A stretch of 21,009 bases of DNA from Desulfobacteraceae bacterium (lineage in GTDB: Bacteria > Desulfobacterota > DSM-4660 > Desulfatiglandales > B25-G16). A model generated the notes under the pieces. That model saw only the letters and a program-made list of their open reading frames with translations, did no database searches and had not been told where the DNA came from. Below, one piece after another: positions 1 to 8,118 of this stretch. The DNA lies in contig JAUWZC010000009.1 in NCBI GenBank assembly GCA_030615565.1, forward strand, positions 1-21,009. The letters are read 5' to 3'. Numbering within the stretch: the stretch's first letter is position 1; each line of letters opens with the position of its first letter. A program made the translations under genes and the position numbers.

Positions 1-1062
1 GATCCAGCAATGATCATCTATACCTCAGGTACAACAGGTCAACCTAAAGGGGCCGTGCTTACCCATGGAAATTTGGCCCATGATGCCCTTAATATCATTA
101 AAATATGGGAAATAACGGATACCGATGTTTTATGTCATACCCTCCCTTTATTCCATATACATGGGCTTTGTTTCGCAATGCACACGTCCCTGATAGCTGG
201 CGCCAAAATGGTCATGCTTGAGGAATTCAGAGCGGATCGAGTCATCAATGTCTTATCACAGACGGAAGGCGAACTTGCCTGCAATGTCTTTATGGCTGTG
301 CCGACCATGTACACCAATATGATCAATTACCTTAAGGGAAAAACCATTGACTTTAGCCATATACGATTGCTCACTTCTGGTTCTGCTCCATTGTTGCCCA
401 GAGACTTTTATAAAGTAAAGGAGGTCTTTGGTCAGGAACCTGTTGAGAGAGAGGGAATGACAGAGACCGGGATGAACTTTTCAAATCCTATACATGGGCA
501 CAGAAAGCCTGGATCCATAGGACTGCCTCTGCCCGGTTTAGAAGTAAAGGTCATGCATCCACAGAACCTCAAAGATGTAAGCCCTGGAGACACAGGGGAA
601 ATTTGGTTAAAAGGGCCTGGGATTACTCCTGGTTACTGGCACAAGAAGGAGGAGACAAAAAATGCCTTTTTCAAAGGTTGGTTCAGAACAGGTGATATCG
701 GGAAAAAGGATGAAGATGGATATTATTATATTTCTGATAGGTTAAAACATATCATCATCTCTGGCGGGGAAAATGTTTCCCCTAATGAGATAGAGTCAAT
801 CATCAATCAACATGAGAGTGTAATAGAATCCTCTGTTGTTGGGCTGCCAGACGAGAAATGGGGAGAGAAAATCGTAGCCGCAGTTGCTCTAAAAACTGAT
901 ACATCCACTACTGCACAAGAAATACGGCTTTATTGCAAAAGACACCTCCTGGATTGGAAATGCCCAAAGGAAATAATTTTTCTAAATGAACTGCCGAGAA
1001 ACAAGATGGGTAAGATTTTGAAAGAGGAGGTTAAAAAACTATTTCATTCTGCTCAAGATTGA
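1..1062 (+). CDS. Acyl-CoA synthetase (malonyl-CoA synthetase-like), 5' truncated by window
   Basis: AMP-forming acid:CoA ligase of the ANL superfamily: it activates a carboxylic acid with ATP to an acyl-adenylate and transfers it to CoA in the cytoplasm. The frame is open from base 1, so the N-terminal ~100-150 residues lie outside the window. Visible motifs in order are the phosphate loop YTSGTTGQPKGA, PLFHIHGL, the A5 region EGMTETGMN, GWFRTGDIG (ribose-binding Asp), the hinge DRLKHIIISGGENVSPNEIE and the C-terminal catalytic-Lys region PRNKMGKILK. The combination FHIHGL plus GMTETGMN resembles malonyl-CoA synthetases (MatB/ACSF3) more than long-chain FadD, but substrate is inferred only. 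Oddity: the usual ERYGMTE reads EREGMTE here, losing the conserved Tyr next to the adenine pocket. The 3' end overlaps the convergent alkyltransferase gene by 32 nt. Confidence 0.93.
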   Translation, partial: DPAMIIYTSGTTGQPKGAVLTHGNLAHDALNIIKIWEITDTDVLCHTLPLFHIHGLCFAMHTSLIAGAKMVMLEEFRADRVINVLSQTEGELACNVFMAVPTMYTNMINYLKGKTIDFSHIRLLTSGSAPLLPRDFYKVKEVFGQEPVEREGMTETGMNFSNPIHGHRKPGSIGLPLPGLEVKVMHPQNLKDVSPGDTGEIWLKGPGITPGYWHKKEETKNAFFKGWFRTGDIGKKDEDGYYYISDRLKHIIISGGENVSPNEIESIINQHESVIESSVVGLPDEKWGEKIVAAVALKTDTSTTAQEIRLYCKRHLLDWKCPKEIIFLNELPRNKMGKILKEEVKKLFHSAQD

Positions 1063-1549
1063 GTAAATATCTTTTCATATCAATACCTGAATTAAAACCA
1101 CCTAAGCCATTAACAGCAACTACCCTATGACATGGGATAAGGATAAGAAGTGGGTTTTTCTTTAATGCCTGCCCAACAGCCCTTGCCCCCTTTGGTGTAC
1201 CTACCATGAATGCAATATCGTTGTAAGTTTTTGTTTCACCATAGGGTACTTTGTATGCGCTCCTATAGACATTATACATAAATGGAGTAGCATTAATGTC
1301 CCACGGTAAATCAATTGGCGGATTACCCCCCTTAAGATAGGCCTCTATTACATCTATTAGGTCTTCATTATGTTTACGATCCTCAATAAATTCAGCCTCT
1401 GGTGCAAAGGGCTTTATCTTAGGTAAAAAACTTTGATCCCTGGTAAAACTAATCTTCACCCTGACTGCTCCAATATTTGAAGAGGCAACATATACTGACA
1501 ATCCATTATATTGAAACTCCCAGTAATAGATATTTTTTGTAGTGTCCAT
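1031..1549 (-). CDS. ogt: Methylated-DNA--protein-cysteine methyltransferase (O6-alkylguanine-DNA alkyltransferase)
   Basis: Suicide DNA-repair protein that moves the alkyl group from O6-alkylguanine to its own cysteine. The signature IPCHRVV is present with the acceptor Cys at about residue 140 of 172. It is preceded by the helix-turn-helix region VPYGETKTYNDIA and the RAVGQALKKNP segment carrying the Arg finger (about R123), and followed by GLGGFNSG. The N-terminal RNase H-like half is present, so length fits the family. The reading frame continues upstream to 1621, but that part translates a short A/T-rich repeat (LSTINYKLSTDNGQ). I therefore start at the ATG at 1549, although no clear ribosome-binding site precedes it. 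It is last in the leftward run after the FN3 protein and converges on the acyl-CoA synthetase. Confidence 0.92.
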   Translation of the reverse strand: MDTTKNIYYWEFQYNGLSVYVASSNIGAVRVKISFTRDQSFLPKIKPFAPEAEFIEDRKHNEDLIDVIEAYLKGGNPPIDLPWDINATPFMYNVYRSAYKVPYGETKTYNDIAFMVGTPKGARAVGQALKKNPLLILIPCHRVVAVNGLGGFNSGIDMKRYLLNLEQNEIVF

Positions 1550-1555
1550 TGTCTT

Positions 1556-1607
1556 TTGTCCGTTGTCAGTTGATAATTTATAATTGATAGTTGATAATTG
1601 TCCGTTG
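1556..1607. repeat. Short A/T-rich interspersed repeat between ogt and the FN3 gene
   Basis: The 10-mer ttgtccgttg occurs at 1556-1565 and 1598-1607, and between them agttgataatt occurs at 1568-1578 and 1589-1599, a 21-nt period. The complementary strand has the atcaattataaattatcaa style of short repeat that I recall from intergenic regions of several phyla. It stays open in one frame and artificially lengthens the ogt reading frame. Confidence 0.6.
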
Positions 1608-1610
1608 CAG

Positions 1611-3884
1611 TTATCTTCCAAATACAGTTATTGGCTGGGTTGGCTTACTTTCTAAACCATCTCTGTCAACTGCTGTTACTACGTATTTCTTACTCTTTCC
1701 TGGTTTAGGACCAACCATAATAAATTTTGGCTCATTAACAGTGTCAACCTTACTTAGACCAAAAAATCCTTTTTCAAAAACATTGTAAGATGCAATATCT
1801 GGCTCAGTGTTGGCCGACCAGGTAAGGACCGCCTTTCCTTCTTTAAATGTTGCATCAAGCCCCTTAGGTGCTCTTGGTTTCGGTTTTGTCCTGATGATTA
1901 TCATATCTGAAAAATCGCTTATTAGGCTATCCTTATCCTCGACCTTAATTTTATATCTATATTCCCAACCATCTTTAAGCCATTTGTCCACATAAGAGGT
2001 CTTTCCCTCAACAGAGGCTATTTCAGAAAATTCTCCCTCGTCACCCAAACTCCTGAAGATATGATATTTTAATATATCATTTTCCGGATTTGGCTGCCAG
2101 AAAAGGGGTATTTCCTTAACATGAAGACTTTCTCCTCCAAATCCAGAAGGTCTGACCGGCCTTGGTTTGGTAGTTGCAAGAACTATTTTGGATGACTTAC
2201 TTTCAACGTCTACCTTATTATAGGATGTTAATTTATAACAATAGGTGGTGTTGTCCATTAATGGTTTATTATGTCTTCCTTTATCAAGGTATTTGTTTTT
2301 CTTTGGATTACTTATTTTTTTAATTAAGACATATTCCCCTTTCTTTGCTGTTGAGCGATACAATTTGTAACCTTTGACCTCTTCCTCGGGGCAAATATTC
2401 CACGTAAGCTTTACCTTTCTGGCCATCCCACTTTTTGCCTTCAGTCGCCTTGGCATTGGGGGTAGCCCCTTAGTTGTAGCTGAAACAACATTTGACATGG
2501 ACCCCTCTCTTTCATTATCTTCAAAAAGAGAAATCCTGTAGTAATAAGTTGTTTTATCTTTCAGGCCTTCGGTATCGATAAAACTATCAATCTCCCGATC
2601 AATAATCTTTTTTATTTTTACAAACCCCCCTTCACTTGACGTACTCCTGTAAATAAAATAGCCTTTGACATGCTCTGAGGTAGCCTGAGTCCAGCTCAGT
2701 TTGATCTGCCTGATCATATCTCCCTTGGCCAAGACCCCTTGGACTACAGGGAGACAACTGCCCTTCATAGGACTTGAGAGGTCAGTTTCCAGGTTTTTTT
2801 CATTGTATGCGCTTACCTTGAAATAATATTCCTCTCCATCAGCCAGATTTTTATCCAGATAATTTATCTTAAATAATTTGTCCAGAGTGGTATCAATCCC
2901 CAAGCCTAAATCTTTTCCCAGGAGATTGGCTACTTCCTTGTAAGGGCCTCTTGCTATCTTTGCCCTATAAAGCTTGTATCCCATAATTTTGCTTGGATCA
3001 GGGCTTTTGATTGGATTGGGCGACCAGGTTATTTTAATGCTTTTTACATGAGCTTGGGTGCTTAGAATAATAGGGGGATTAGGAGTCAGTGCCGTCTCAG
3101 CACGGATCGTCTTGGAAAAATCACTTTCCTTGCCTTTCGTATCAAATGCCTTGATTCTGTAATAATGAGCCGTATTTTTCTCTAAGCCCTCATCTATATA
3201 TTCGACCTGAGTCACCTGGGCTATTTTTACAAATGGGCCTCCTTCTGATTGACTGCGAAAGATTTTATACCTTGCAGATTTTGAACCAGGACCATTTTCC
3301 CAAGATAGACTAATTCTTGTGGTCCCAGGTCTGAAAGTTATATTCACCGGAGCTGTAAAAATATCCCTCTTAGGAGCAGCTAGTTTTGCTTTACCTATAT
3401 CTAAGTCAATAACCTTAGATATATTAAAACTAAGCCGCCTTATTTCCTCCCTTAAGCCTGAATCTCCAAAAGACCTCAACTTCTTGTTATATATAAAAGA
3501 TTTTCCTTGTATTTTAGCAATCTTACAAATAACCTCAATTACAGGACCACTCTTTTTCACGCTACCCACTATAATCATATCCAGACCAAGTCTGTTTCCA
3601 ATATAAACCACATTAGAAAGATCGCAATTCTGCTGAAGATCATTGAGGGATAAAAAGGTCTCTAACTCTTTACGATTAAGGATATTGAGAGATGAAGTCC
3701 TTTCTAAAAAGTTGATAAGTGTATTAGTAACAGTGGCGTCATAACCCCTGGCATCTAAGTTGAGGATATTAAAATTGAAAACAGCAATTTTTGCTTTATA
3801 AGGACGGGCTGGTCTTGGATAAAGGGCGAGTATAATAAATAGTAGAGCAAAAAAAAGATAGGGAAATGATTTTATTCTCATCAA
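1611..3884 (-). CDS. Exported CsgG/LpoB-like protein with six fibronectin type III domains
   Basis: A 757-residue protein. Residues 1-28 form a signal peptide or membrane anchor (FPYLFFALLFIILALYP). Residues 31-165 look like a CsgG/LpoB-type domain, beginning KIAVFNFN and running through FLERTSSLNILNRKEL and LGLDMIIVGSVKK, the fold used by outer-membrane assembly lipoproteins. Then come six FN3 domains at about 178-265, 268-378, 379-472, 474-573, 575-667 and 669-757. Each has the pattern LSW...YKIYRS...YxYRIxAxDxxGxESxFS...T. The role is unknown; the architecture suggests a periplasmic or surface scaffold that binds protein or glycan. It lies 147 nt behind the TPR/CsgG-like lipoprotein on the same strand, so a shared function is likely. 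No cysteine lipobox is visible, unlike that neighbour. Domain assignment is strong for FN3 and moderate for the N-terminus. Confidence 0.85.
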   Translation of the reverse strand: MMRIKSFPYLFFALLFIILALYPRPARPYKAKIAVFNFNILNLDARGYDATVTNTLINFLERTSSLNILNRKELETFLSLNDLQQNCDLSNVVYIGNRLGLDMIIVGSVKKSGPVIEVICKIAKIQGKSFIYNKKLRSFGDSGLREEIRRLSFNISKVIDLDIGKAKLAAPKRDIFTAPVNITFRPGTTRISLSWENGPGSKSARYKIFRSQSEGGPFVKIAQVTQVEYIDEGLEKNTAHYYRIKAFDTKGKESDFSKTIRAETALTPNPPIILSTQAHVKSIKITWSPNPIKSPDPSKIMGYKLYRAKIARGPYKEVANLLGKDLGLGIDTTLDKLFKINYLDKNLADGEEYYFKVSAYNEKNLETDLSSPMKGSCLPVVQGVLAKGDMIRQIKLSWTQATSEHVKGYFIYRSTSSEGGFVKIKKIIDREIDSFIDTEGLKDKTTYYYRISLFEDNEREGSMSNVVSATTKGLPPMPRRLKAKSGMARKVKLTWNICPEEEVKGYKLYRSTAKKGEYVLIKKISNPKKNKYLDKGRHNKPLMDNTTYCYKLTSYNKVDVESKSSKIVLATTKPRPVRPSGFGGESLHVKEIPLFWQPNPENDILKYHIFRSLGDEGEFSEIASVEGKTSYVDKWLKDGWEYRYKIKVEDKDSLISDFSDMIIIRTKPKPRAPKGLDATFKEGKAVLTWSANTEPDIASYNVFEKGFFGLSKVDTVNEPKFIMVGPKPGKSKKYVVTAVDRDGLESKPTQPITVFGR

Positions 3885-3930
3885 CTCGCATAAAAAGGTT
3901 TAGTGAGAATGAACCAACAATTATTAATAA

Positions 3931-3998
3931 GGTATTCCGGCGGGCCTACAAGACCACTTCTGTATTCTGGGTGACAAAATAGAGTTTTCCAGAATACC
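3931..3998. repeat. Inverted repeats in the gap between the FN3 and TPR-lipoprotein genes
   Basis: gtattctgg (3962-3970) pairs with ccagaatac (3989-3997), a perfect 9-bp stem with an 18-nt loop. ggtattccgg (3931-3940) can compete for the same 3' arm with one mismatch. There is no U-run, so this is not a standard terminator. It may be an mRNA processing or stabilising structure inside the operon. Confidence 0.45.
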
Positions 3999-4031
3999 GG
4001 ATGAATAATAGATTGATATTGTTTATCCTCA

Positions 4032-6017
4032 CTATATATTCTGAGCTAGTTTGGCAATCATCTCTGAGGACTTTTGAGATATTGGACTTGATATACCCTT
4101 AAGATTCTCATCAAAGATAGCATCTGTATATCTCTCTATGGCCTCTTCGTATCTACGCCTTTTGAATTGTCTTTCTGCCTCATGAAAATAGACTAACTCC
4201 AGACTCTGGAAATGTTTTAAAATACTTAAACCAACCTCTGAAACCTTTTGATTCGTCAACTCATTCAAAATCTCCACCTCTGTGGGAAGTTCTAAGGGAT
4301 CTTCTTTAATATTAGCCGCAGGTATGCCGTGATGATAGTTATCCTGTTTTCCAAGCTTACCGGAAATAGTATTGGCAAAGATGTTCTCTCCGGTCATAGT
4401 ATCTACTAATTTATAGGCGATCTCTACAAAACTCATTATTTTGGTTTTGCCAGTCTCATAGGTGAAAAGCTTATATACAGGCTTTTCTATTTTCATGGGT
4501 GGGGCTGTTTTCATCTCCTCCTCAGTAGGATGGGAATGCACAATCCGCCATCTTTCAAAGGCCGGGTTACTCTCTGTCCGGGTATCTATCTGAACCCTGA
4601 CAGTGTTGCTGCTTGGAAAATTTTTACTTTTAGAGGAGAAATGTAATACATCCCCCAAGATAAAGGTATCTATCCCTCTCATCTTACCTACTCTTTTGGC
4701 TGTATCCATATCTACCAATCCAGTCTGACCTAACTGCATCTCTTTCAAGATGGATTGCAGATTTTCCCGCTCAATAATCTTCAAATCCCCACTTGCATTT
4801 TTGGATAGAAAGGTTACGAGCTTGCTGGCAATTATCCTGCCTGCATCCTTATTTTCAGTTGGATAAGAAAAATCAAAGACAGCAATAGATTTTCTGATCC
4901 TATTTTTAATCTTATCCTTTACCAATTGCAGTTTATGAAAGAGCCCCTCGTAGTCAGGATTAATACTGTCCAGTTTCTGTAGCAATACAAGTGCGTTGCC
5001 CCACTTTTTTAGTTCTATATAGACATCACTCCTTTGATCAAGTTTCTGGCAAAGGCTGTTTATAAAATTTTTATAAAAACGACTATCAACAATAGAAGGA
5101 GAATATTTCATAGATGTGAGCAATTCCTCAACAGCTCGTGTCAGCTTCCTCTGGGAAGAAAATTTCATTGCCTTATCGAAATGCGCCTCTCCTCCTTTAA
5201 GCTTCAAAGATTCCACCCTTTTCACAAGCTGTTCATTATCCGGCTCATATTCCAGCGCCTTTTCATATAAAAAGAATGCTCTATCCCAGTTCCTTAACCC
5301 TATCGCCTCCTCCCCCTTATTGATGAAGTAGTCTATACTATTATTGGCCTGGGCAGTCTCATAAAGTTGCTGTATATCGTAATAATTTGGATCGATATCA
5401 ACAACCGCTTTGAAGGCATTTACCGCCATCCTCCAGTCCTCTTCTTTGCTGAATTCTATCCCCTGTTTATAAAAGATCTGAGCTGCCTTTTCTTCTGCCC
5501 TAGCCAGTTTATCCTCTGTCTCCTCGTATCCTGGAAAGAGTTTTTTGACTCTTCTTAACTTTCCTACTGCATTCGTCCACTCTTTATTAGCCATATGGGA
5601 GTCAGCTTGAGTATACAGGGACTTGATATTAGCTAAAAGATCATCTTTTCTTTTGACAAGATCATTAAACATTGTATCTATAGGTTTATTTTGTGGGTCT
5701 AAATTGTAGGCACGATCTATTTCCTTAACAATTCTATTCAGCTCTTGAAAGCTCGGATCTGGGTTATCTTCTAAGAATCCCTTAACCTTCTTATAGTAAA
5801 CCAGCGCCAATTCTTTTTTGGCCTTGGTTAAGGCCTGTAAATATTCCTTGTTGTTTGGATTTTCCTTAAGTGCCTTCTCATAAAACCCTATAGCATCACC
5901 CCAGCGTCCCTTTTTACTTAGCTCCTGGCCTGTGCTAAAATTTTCCTGCCCTCCAACACATCCCAGAATAAAAACTAAGGATATAAACACGGCCAGAAGC
6001 AATCCTTTCCTCTTCAT
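4032..6017 (-). CDS. TPR-repeat lipoprotein with CsgG/LpoB-like domain
   Basis: A 661-residue protein with a lipoprotein signal (MKRKGLLLAV start, lipobox FILGC, acylated Cys at residue 20; the next residues VGG lack an Asp retention signal, so outer-membrane sorting is plausible). Residues ~25-365 are TPR-like helical repeats (GRWGDAIGFYEKALKENP, RNWDRAFFLYEKALEYEP). From ~377 (KSIAVFDFSYP) to ~600 lies a CsgG/LpoB-like domain with LVTFLSKNASGDLKIIEREN and RGIDTFILGDVLHF. A last TPR-like segment (RRRYEEAIERYTDAI) is near the C-terminus. Predicted role: an envelope lipoprotein whose TPR arm recruits partners, by analogy with CsgG and LpoB families; the actual partner is unknown. It follows the FlgT-like gene after 72 nt. 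The start has a good ribosome-binding site (gaggggagag just upstream). Confidence 0.88.
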   Translation of the reverse strand: MKRKGLLLAVFISLVFILGCVGGQENFSTGQELSKKGRWGDAIGFYEKALKENPNNKEYLQALTKAKKELALVYYKKVKGFLEDNPDPSFQELNRIVKEIDRAYNLDPQNKPIDTMFNDLVKRKDDLLANIKSLYTQADSHMANKEWTNAVGKLRRVKKLFPGYEETEDKLARAEEKAAQIFYKQGIEFSKEEDWRMAVNAFKAVVDIDPNYYDIQQLYETAQANNSIDYFINKGEEAIGLRNWDRAFFLYEKALEYEPDNEQLVKRVESLKLKGGEAHFDKAMKFSSQRKLTRAVEELLTSMKYSPSIVDSRFYKNFINSLCQKLDQRSDVYIELKKWGNALVLLQKLDSINPDYEGLFHKLQLVKDKIKNRIRKSIAVFDFSYPTENKDAGRIIASKLVTFLSKNASGDLKIIERENLQSILKEMQLGQTGLVDMDTAKRVGKMRGIDTFILGDVLHFSSKSKNFPSSNTVRVQIDTRTESNPAFERWRIVHSHPTEEEMKTAPPMKIEKPVYKLFTYETGKTKIMSFVEIAYKLVDTMTGENIFANTISGKLGKQDNYHHGIPAANIKEDPLELPTEVEILNELTNQKVSEVGLSILKHFQSLELVYFHEAERQFKRRRYEEAIERYTDAIFDENLKGISSPISQKSSEMIAKLAQNI

Positions 6018-6089
6018 ACTCTCCCCTCCTCAAAACAGATCACAAACAAGGTGATTAATTTTTTATTAACCTGATGTTTTTAGTTACAA

Positions 6090-7211
6090 TTATGGCGACA
6101 GCTCAATCTCCAGCCTATTCTGGGTTATTTCAGATATTTTAATAGACCTGCCACCTAAATTTTGTCCTGACAAGTCGTTTGCTAAAGACTGGGTATCACC
6201 CTGAAGATCTATTTCCAGTTCTACCCTTCCATGGGCATATGATCTCAGTCTAATGTCCTTTATTCCTCGAATTTCATTTGTGAGAAATGTTTTAAAAGAG
6301 TTTAACTCATCGTAGGAGTGAAATTTGGATGCAAAAAGTTTTACCTCAACCACATTAGTTAAATCAGATGACCATTGGTTTAAAATATCATCCATTAATG
6401 TGCTGGCCAGCAATTCAGCAGCCTGCTCTGTGGAAGGTTGGACTAAACCTTGAATACCAGGTAACCGTTTTGTCTCGCTTCCAGTGGTGATGATATTGCT
6501 AGTGTCAACATTGATTACCTTTGCAGATATAGTTGCACGATTGGAATACATTTCAACATCACCAATCTTAAAAGGATTACTGCTGGTTTCCACACTACAC
6601 AAAACTATAACCTCGGCTCCAAAACGCTGGCCGACCTGAGCTGCAGCCTGCGGATCACGAGCCAAACTCTTAAGACTCTCATGCTCTAAATTTTTCCTAA
6701 CAGTCTCTGAATCAACTAACTTAAAGCCCTTTGATAAAAAATATTTTACCATACTGGCTTCAGCCATAAAATCCTTCTGGTCCTTTCCACCAAAGAGAAT
6801 CATCAAGCGAGGTTTCGATTTTCTTGCAATAATCAAACGAATTGCCTCAAGGTCATTTTTAATCTGACCTGTGCTGACTATAGCCTGAATGGTCACTTTA
6901 TAGATATCTCCTTCCCTTTCATCAGAAATCACCTCATACGATTGAATATATCCCTTTGATTGTGACAGGATCTTATCAGATATAACCTGATAATTCTCCA
7001 CCAGTGTCTCATTGCTAATCATTACACCAACTGCCTGTTCAACAACAAGCCTCTGGGCATCTGAAATAGCTCTATCCCTCGCAATATCAACAAAACCCTT
7101 ATGGATTGATGCAGTTCCCTGTGCTTGAACTATTTTTTGTGCATGTGCCAGATTAAAGGCCGGTATGGCAAAGAAAAAGCATAATGCTAAGATAAAGATA
7201 TATCCCTTCAT
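6090..7211 (-). CDS. FlgT-like exported protein
   Basis: Secreted protein of 373 residues from the chosen start. A signal peptide (MKGYIFILALCFFFAIPAF...AHA) is cleaved before QKIVQAQGTA. The next ~90 residues match the N-terminal domain of flagellar assembly protein T: GTASIHKGFVDIARDRAI, SDAQRLVVEQAVGVMI, then SKGYIQSYEVISDE and YKVTIQAIVSTGQ. The middle part (KPRLMILFGG... FGAEVIVLCSVETSS) resembles CsgG/TolB-like domains. FlgT forms part of the H-ring of Vibrio flagella, but no flagellar gene is present here, so a general envelope role is more likely. Start choice: the frame extends to 7253, but the ATG at 7211 has GGAG nine bases upstream, begins the signal peptide exactly, and gives a normal leader from the promoter at 7265-7293. 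Confidence 0.87.
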   Translation of the reverse strand: MKGYIFILALCFFFAIPAFNLAHAQKIVQAQGTASIHKGFVDIARDRAISDAQRLVVEQAVGVMISNETLVENYQVISDKILSQSKGYIQSYEVISDEREGDIYKVTIQAIVSTGQIKNDLEAIRLIIARKSKPRLMILFGGKDQKDFMAEASMVKYFLSKGFKLVDSETVRKNLEHESLKSLARDPQAAAQVGQRFGAEVIVLCSVETSSNPFKIGDVEMYSNRATISAKVINVDTSNIITTGSETKRLPGIQGLVQPSTEQAAELLASTLMDDILNQWSSDLTNVVEVKLFASKFHSYDELNSFKTFLTNEIRGIKDIRLRSYAHGRVELEIDLQGDTQSLANDLSGQNLGGRSIKISEITQNRLEIELSP

Positions 7212-7264
7212 TAATCCGCTCCAACTAAATGTTTTTACAAAAGAATGACTCATGACCTTGGAAC

Positions 7265-7293
7265 AGATTAGAATATCATGAGAAAAATGTCAA
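7265..7293 (-). promoter_or_regulatory. Sigma70-type promoter of the FlgT-like gene run
   Basis: On the minus strand TTGACA (7293-7288) is followed after exactly 17 bp by TAATCT (7270-7265), a near-consensus pair. Transcription would begin near 7258, which leaves a leader of about 46 nt before the ATG at 7211 and would make the upstream ATG at 7253 almost leaderless. Confidence 0.65.
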
Positions 7294-7365
7294 ATGAATT
7301 GCCATAAGATTAAGTTTTACTTTAAATATAACTTACAACTGATTGATATACTAATAAATAGAACT

Positions 7366-7384
7366 AAAAAAGGGCTTATGCCCC
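7366..7384 (-). terminator. Weak intrinsic terminator-like hairpin
   Basis: On the minus strand the short stem GGGC-ataa-GCCC is followed by six T. The stem is only 4-5 bp. It sits just upstream of the FlgT-like promoter and would insulate it from leftward transcription out of the debris region. Confidence 0.35.
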
Positions 7385-7402
7385 ACCATTTTGGTGAAAT
7401 GT

Positions 7403-7911
7403 TCAAGAATGTGGAGTTAAAGGGAATCTTCCCTTCATACTGATGAAATCGATGGAAAGCTTGTTAGTGATCCCTTGTCTGTATTTAGTACCGAAATGCC
7501 CTTCCCTTGGAAAGAGTTCAATCCTAAATTGAAACAGACCAGGAAATTCATTGATCACTTTTTTAATGGCTTTTCTTATGAGGATTTGGCGATCATGTTT
7601 TCGAATCAGTTCAAGAAATATCAAATACCTATAACCATGCAATAGAGAGGTTTTTAAGACTCTTGGAGTATCTGGATAGAAAAAAACAGGACCGTCATTA
7701 TGAAATTTCTCTTTTGGATGTGACCCCTGAAGAAATGGAGGCCGCTAAAAAAATGCCTTTAAACCTATATGATTTTCTTCTTTTCGATAGACGATGGTTA
7801 TTTGGGCTGCTGCTTTTTTTAGGCTTATGGTTGTCAGGCAGGGATGAAACAGAATTTCCTGTTAAGGCAGTTAGGAAGCCTAACCAAAAAATGGCATTTC
7901 AACTCTTCTGA
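7403..7911 (+). pseudogene. Unrecognised coding-like debris, at least two frames
   Basis: No intact gene is supported. One plus frame is open from about 7410 to the tag at 7641-7643 and reads protein-like (EMPFPWKEFNPKLKQTRKF, DHFFNGFSYEDLAIMFSNQF). A second plus frame, open through SNTYNHAIERFLRLLEYLDR to LFGLLLFLGLWLSG, ends at 7911 and has only a TTG start at 7663. The two overlap and look like one gene split by a frameshift, or two fragments. The segment RRWLFGLLLFLGLWLSG could be a membrane helix. I do not recognise the family. A minus-strand frame over 7642-7403 is also open but has no convincing start. The function is unknown. Confidence 0.3.
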
Positions 7912-8055
7912 TAATGGTTTGTCTGCTCAGTTACTACGAAGTTCGGGCTAAAGGTTACAAACTGTATTGGAAAGTTTTATGGCTGCAATACGGGTTATGT
8001 AGCAGAATACAAAAGCGAAGTGATAGACAGTACCTATACAATATATGGGATTTCC

Positions 8056-8086
8056 AAAAAAAAGCAGGACCTCGATGGACCTGCTT
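8056..8086 (-). terminator. Intrinsic terminator of the DUF2141-like gene
   Basis: On the minus strand AAGCAGG (8086-8080) pairs with CCTGCTT (8068-8062) around a short loop, with a mismatch and two further inner pairs, and is followed by a run of T (A-run 8056-8063 on the plus strand). It lies 33 nt after the stop of the exported DUF2141-like gene. Confidence 0.75.
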
Positions 8087-8118
8087 CACCACTTAAAAGG
8101 GGTATCCGCAAAACCACC

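Noticed and set aside
6090..7211. Flagellar gene cluster because of the FlgT-like protein
   Set aside because: No other flagellar gene is in the window, and FlgT-like N-terminal domains also occur in non-flagellar exported proteins.
7403..7642. 79-codon minus-strand frame
   Set aside because: There is no ribosome-binding site, and the opposite strand reads more protein-like; the stretch is treated as debris.
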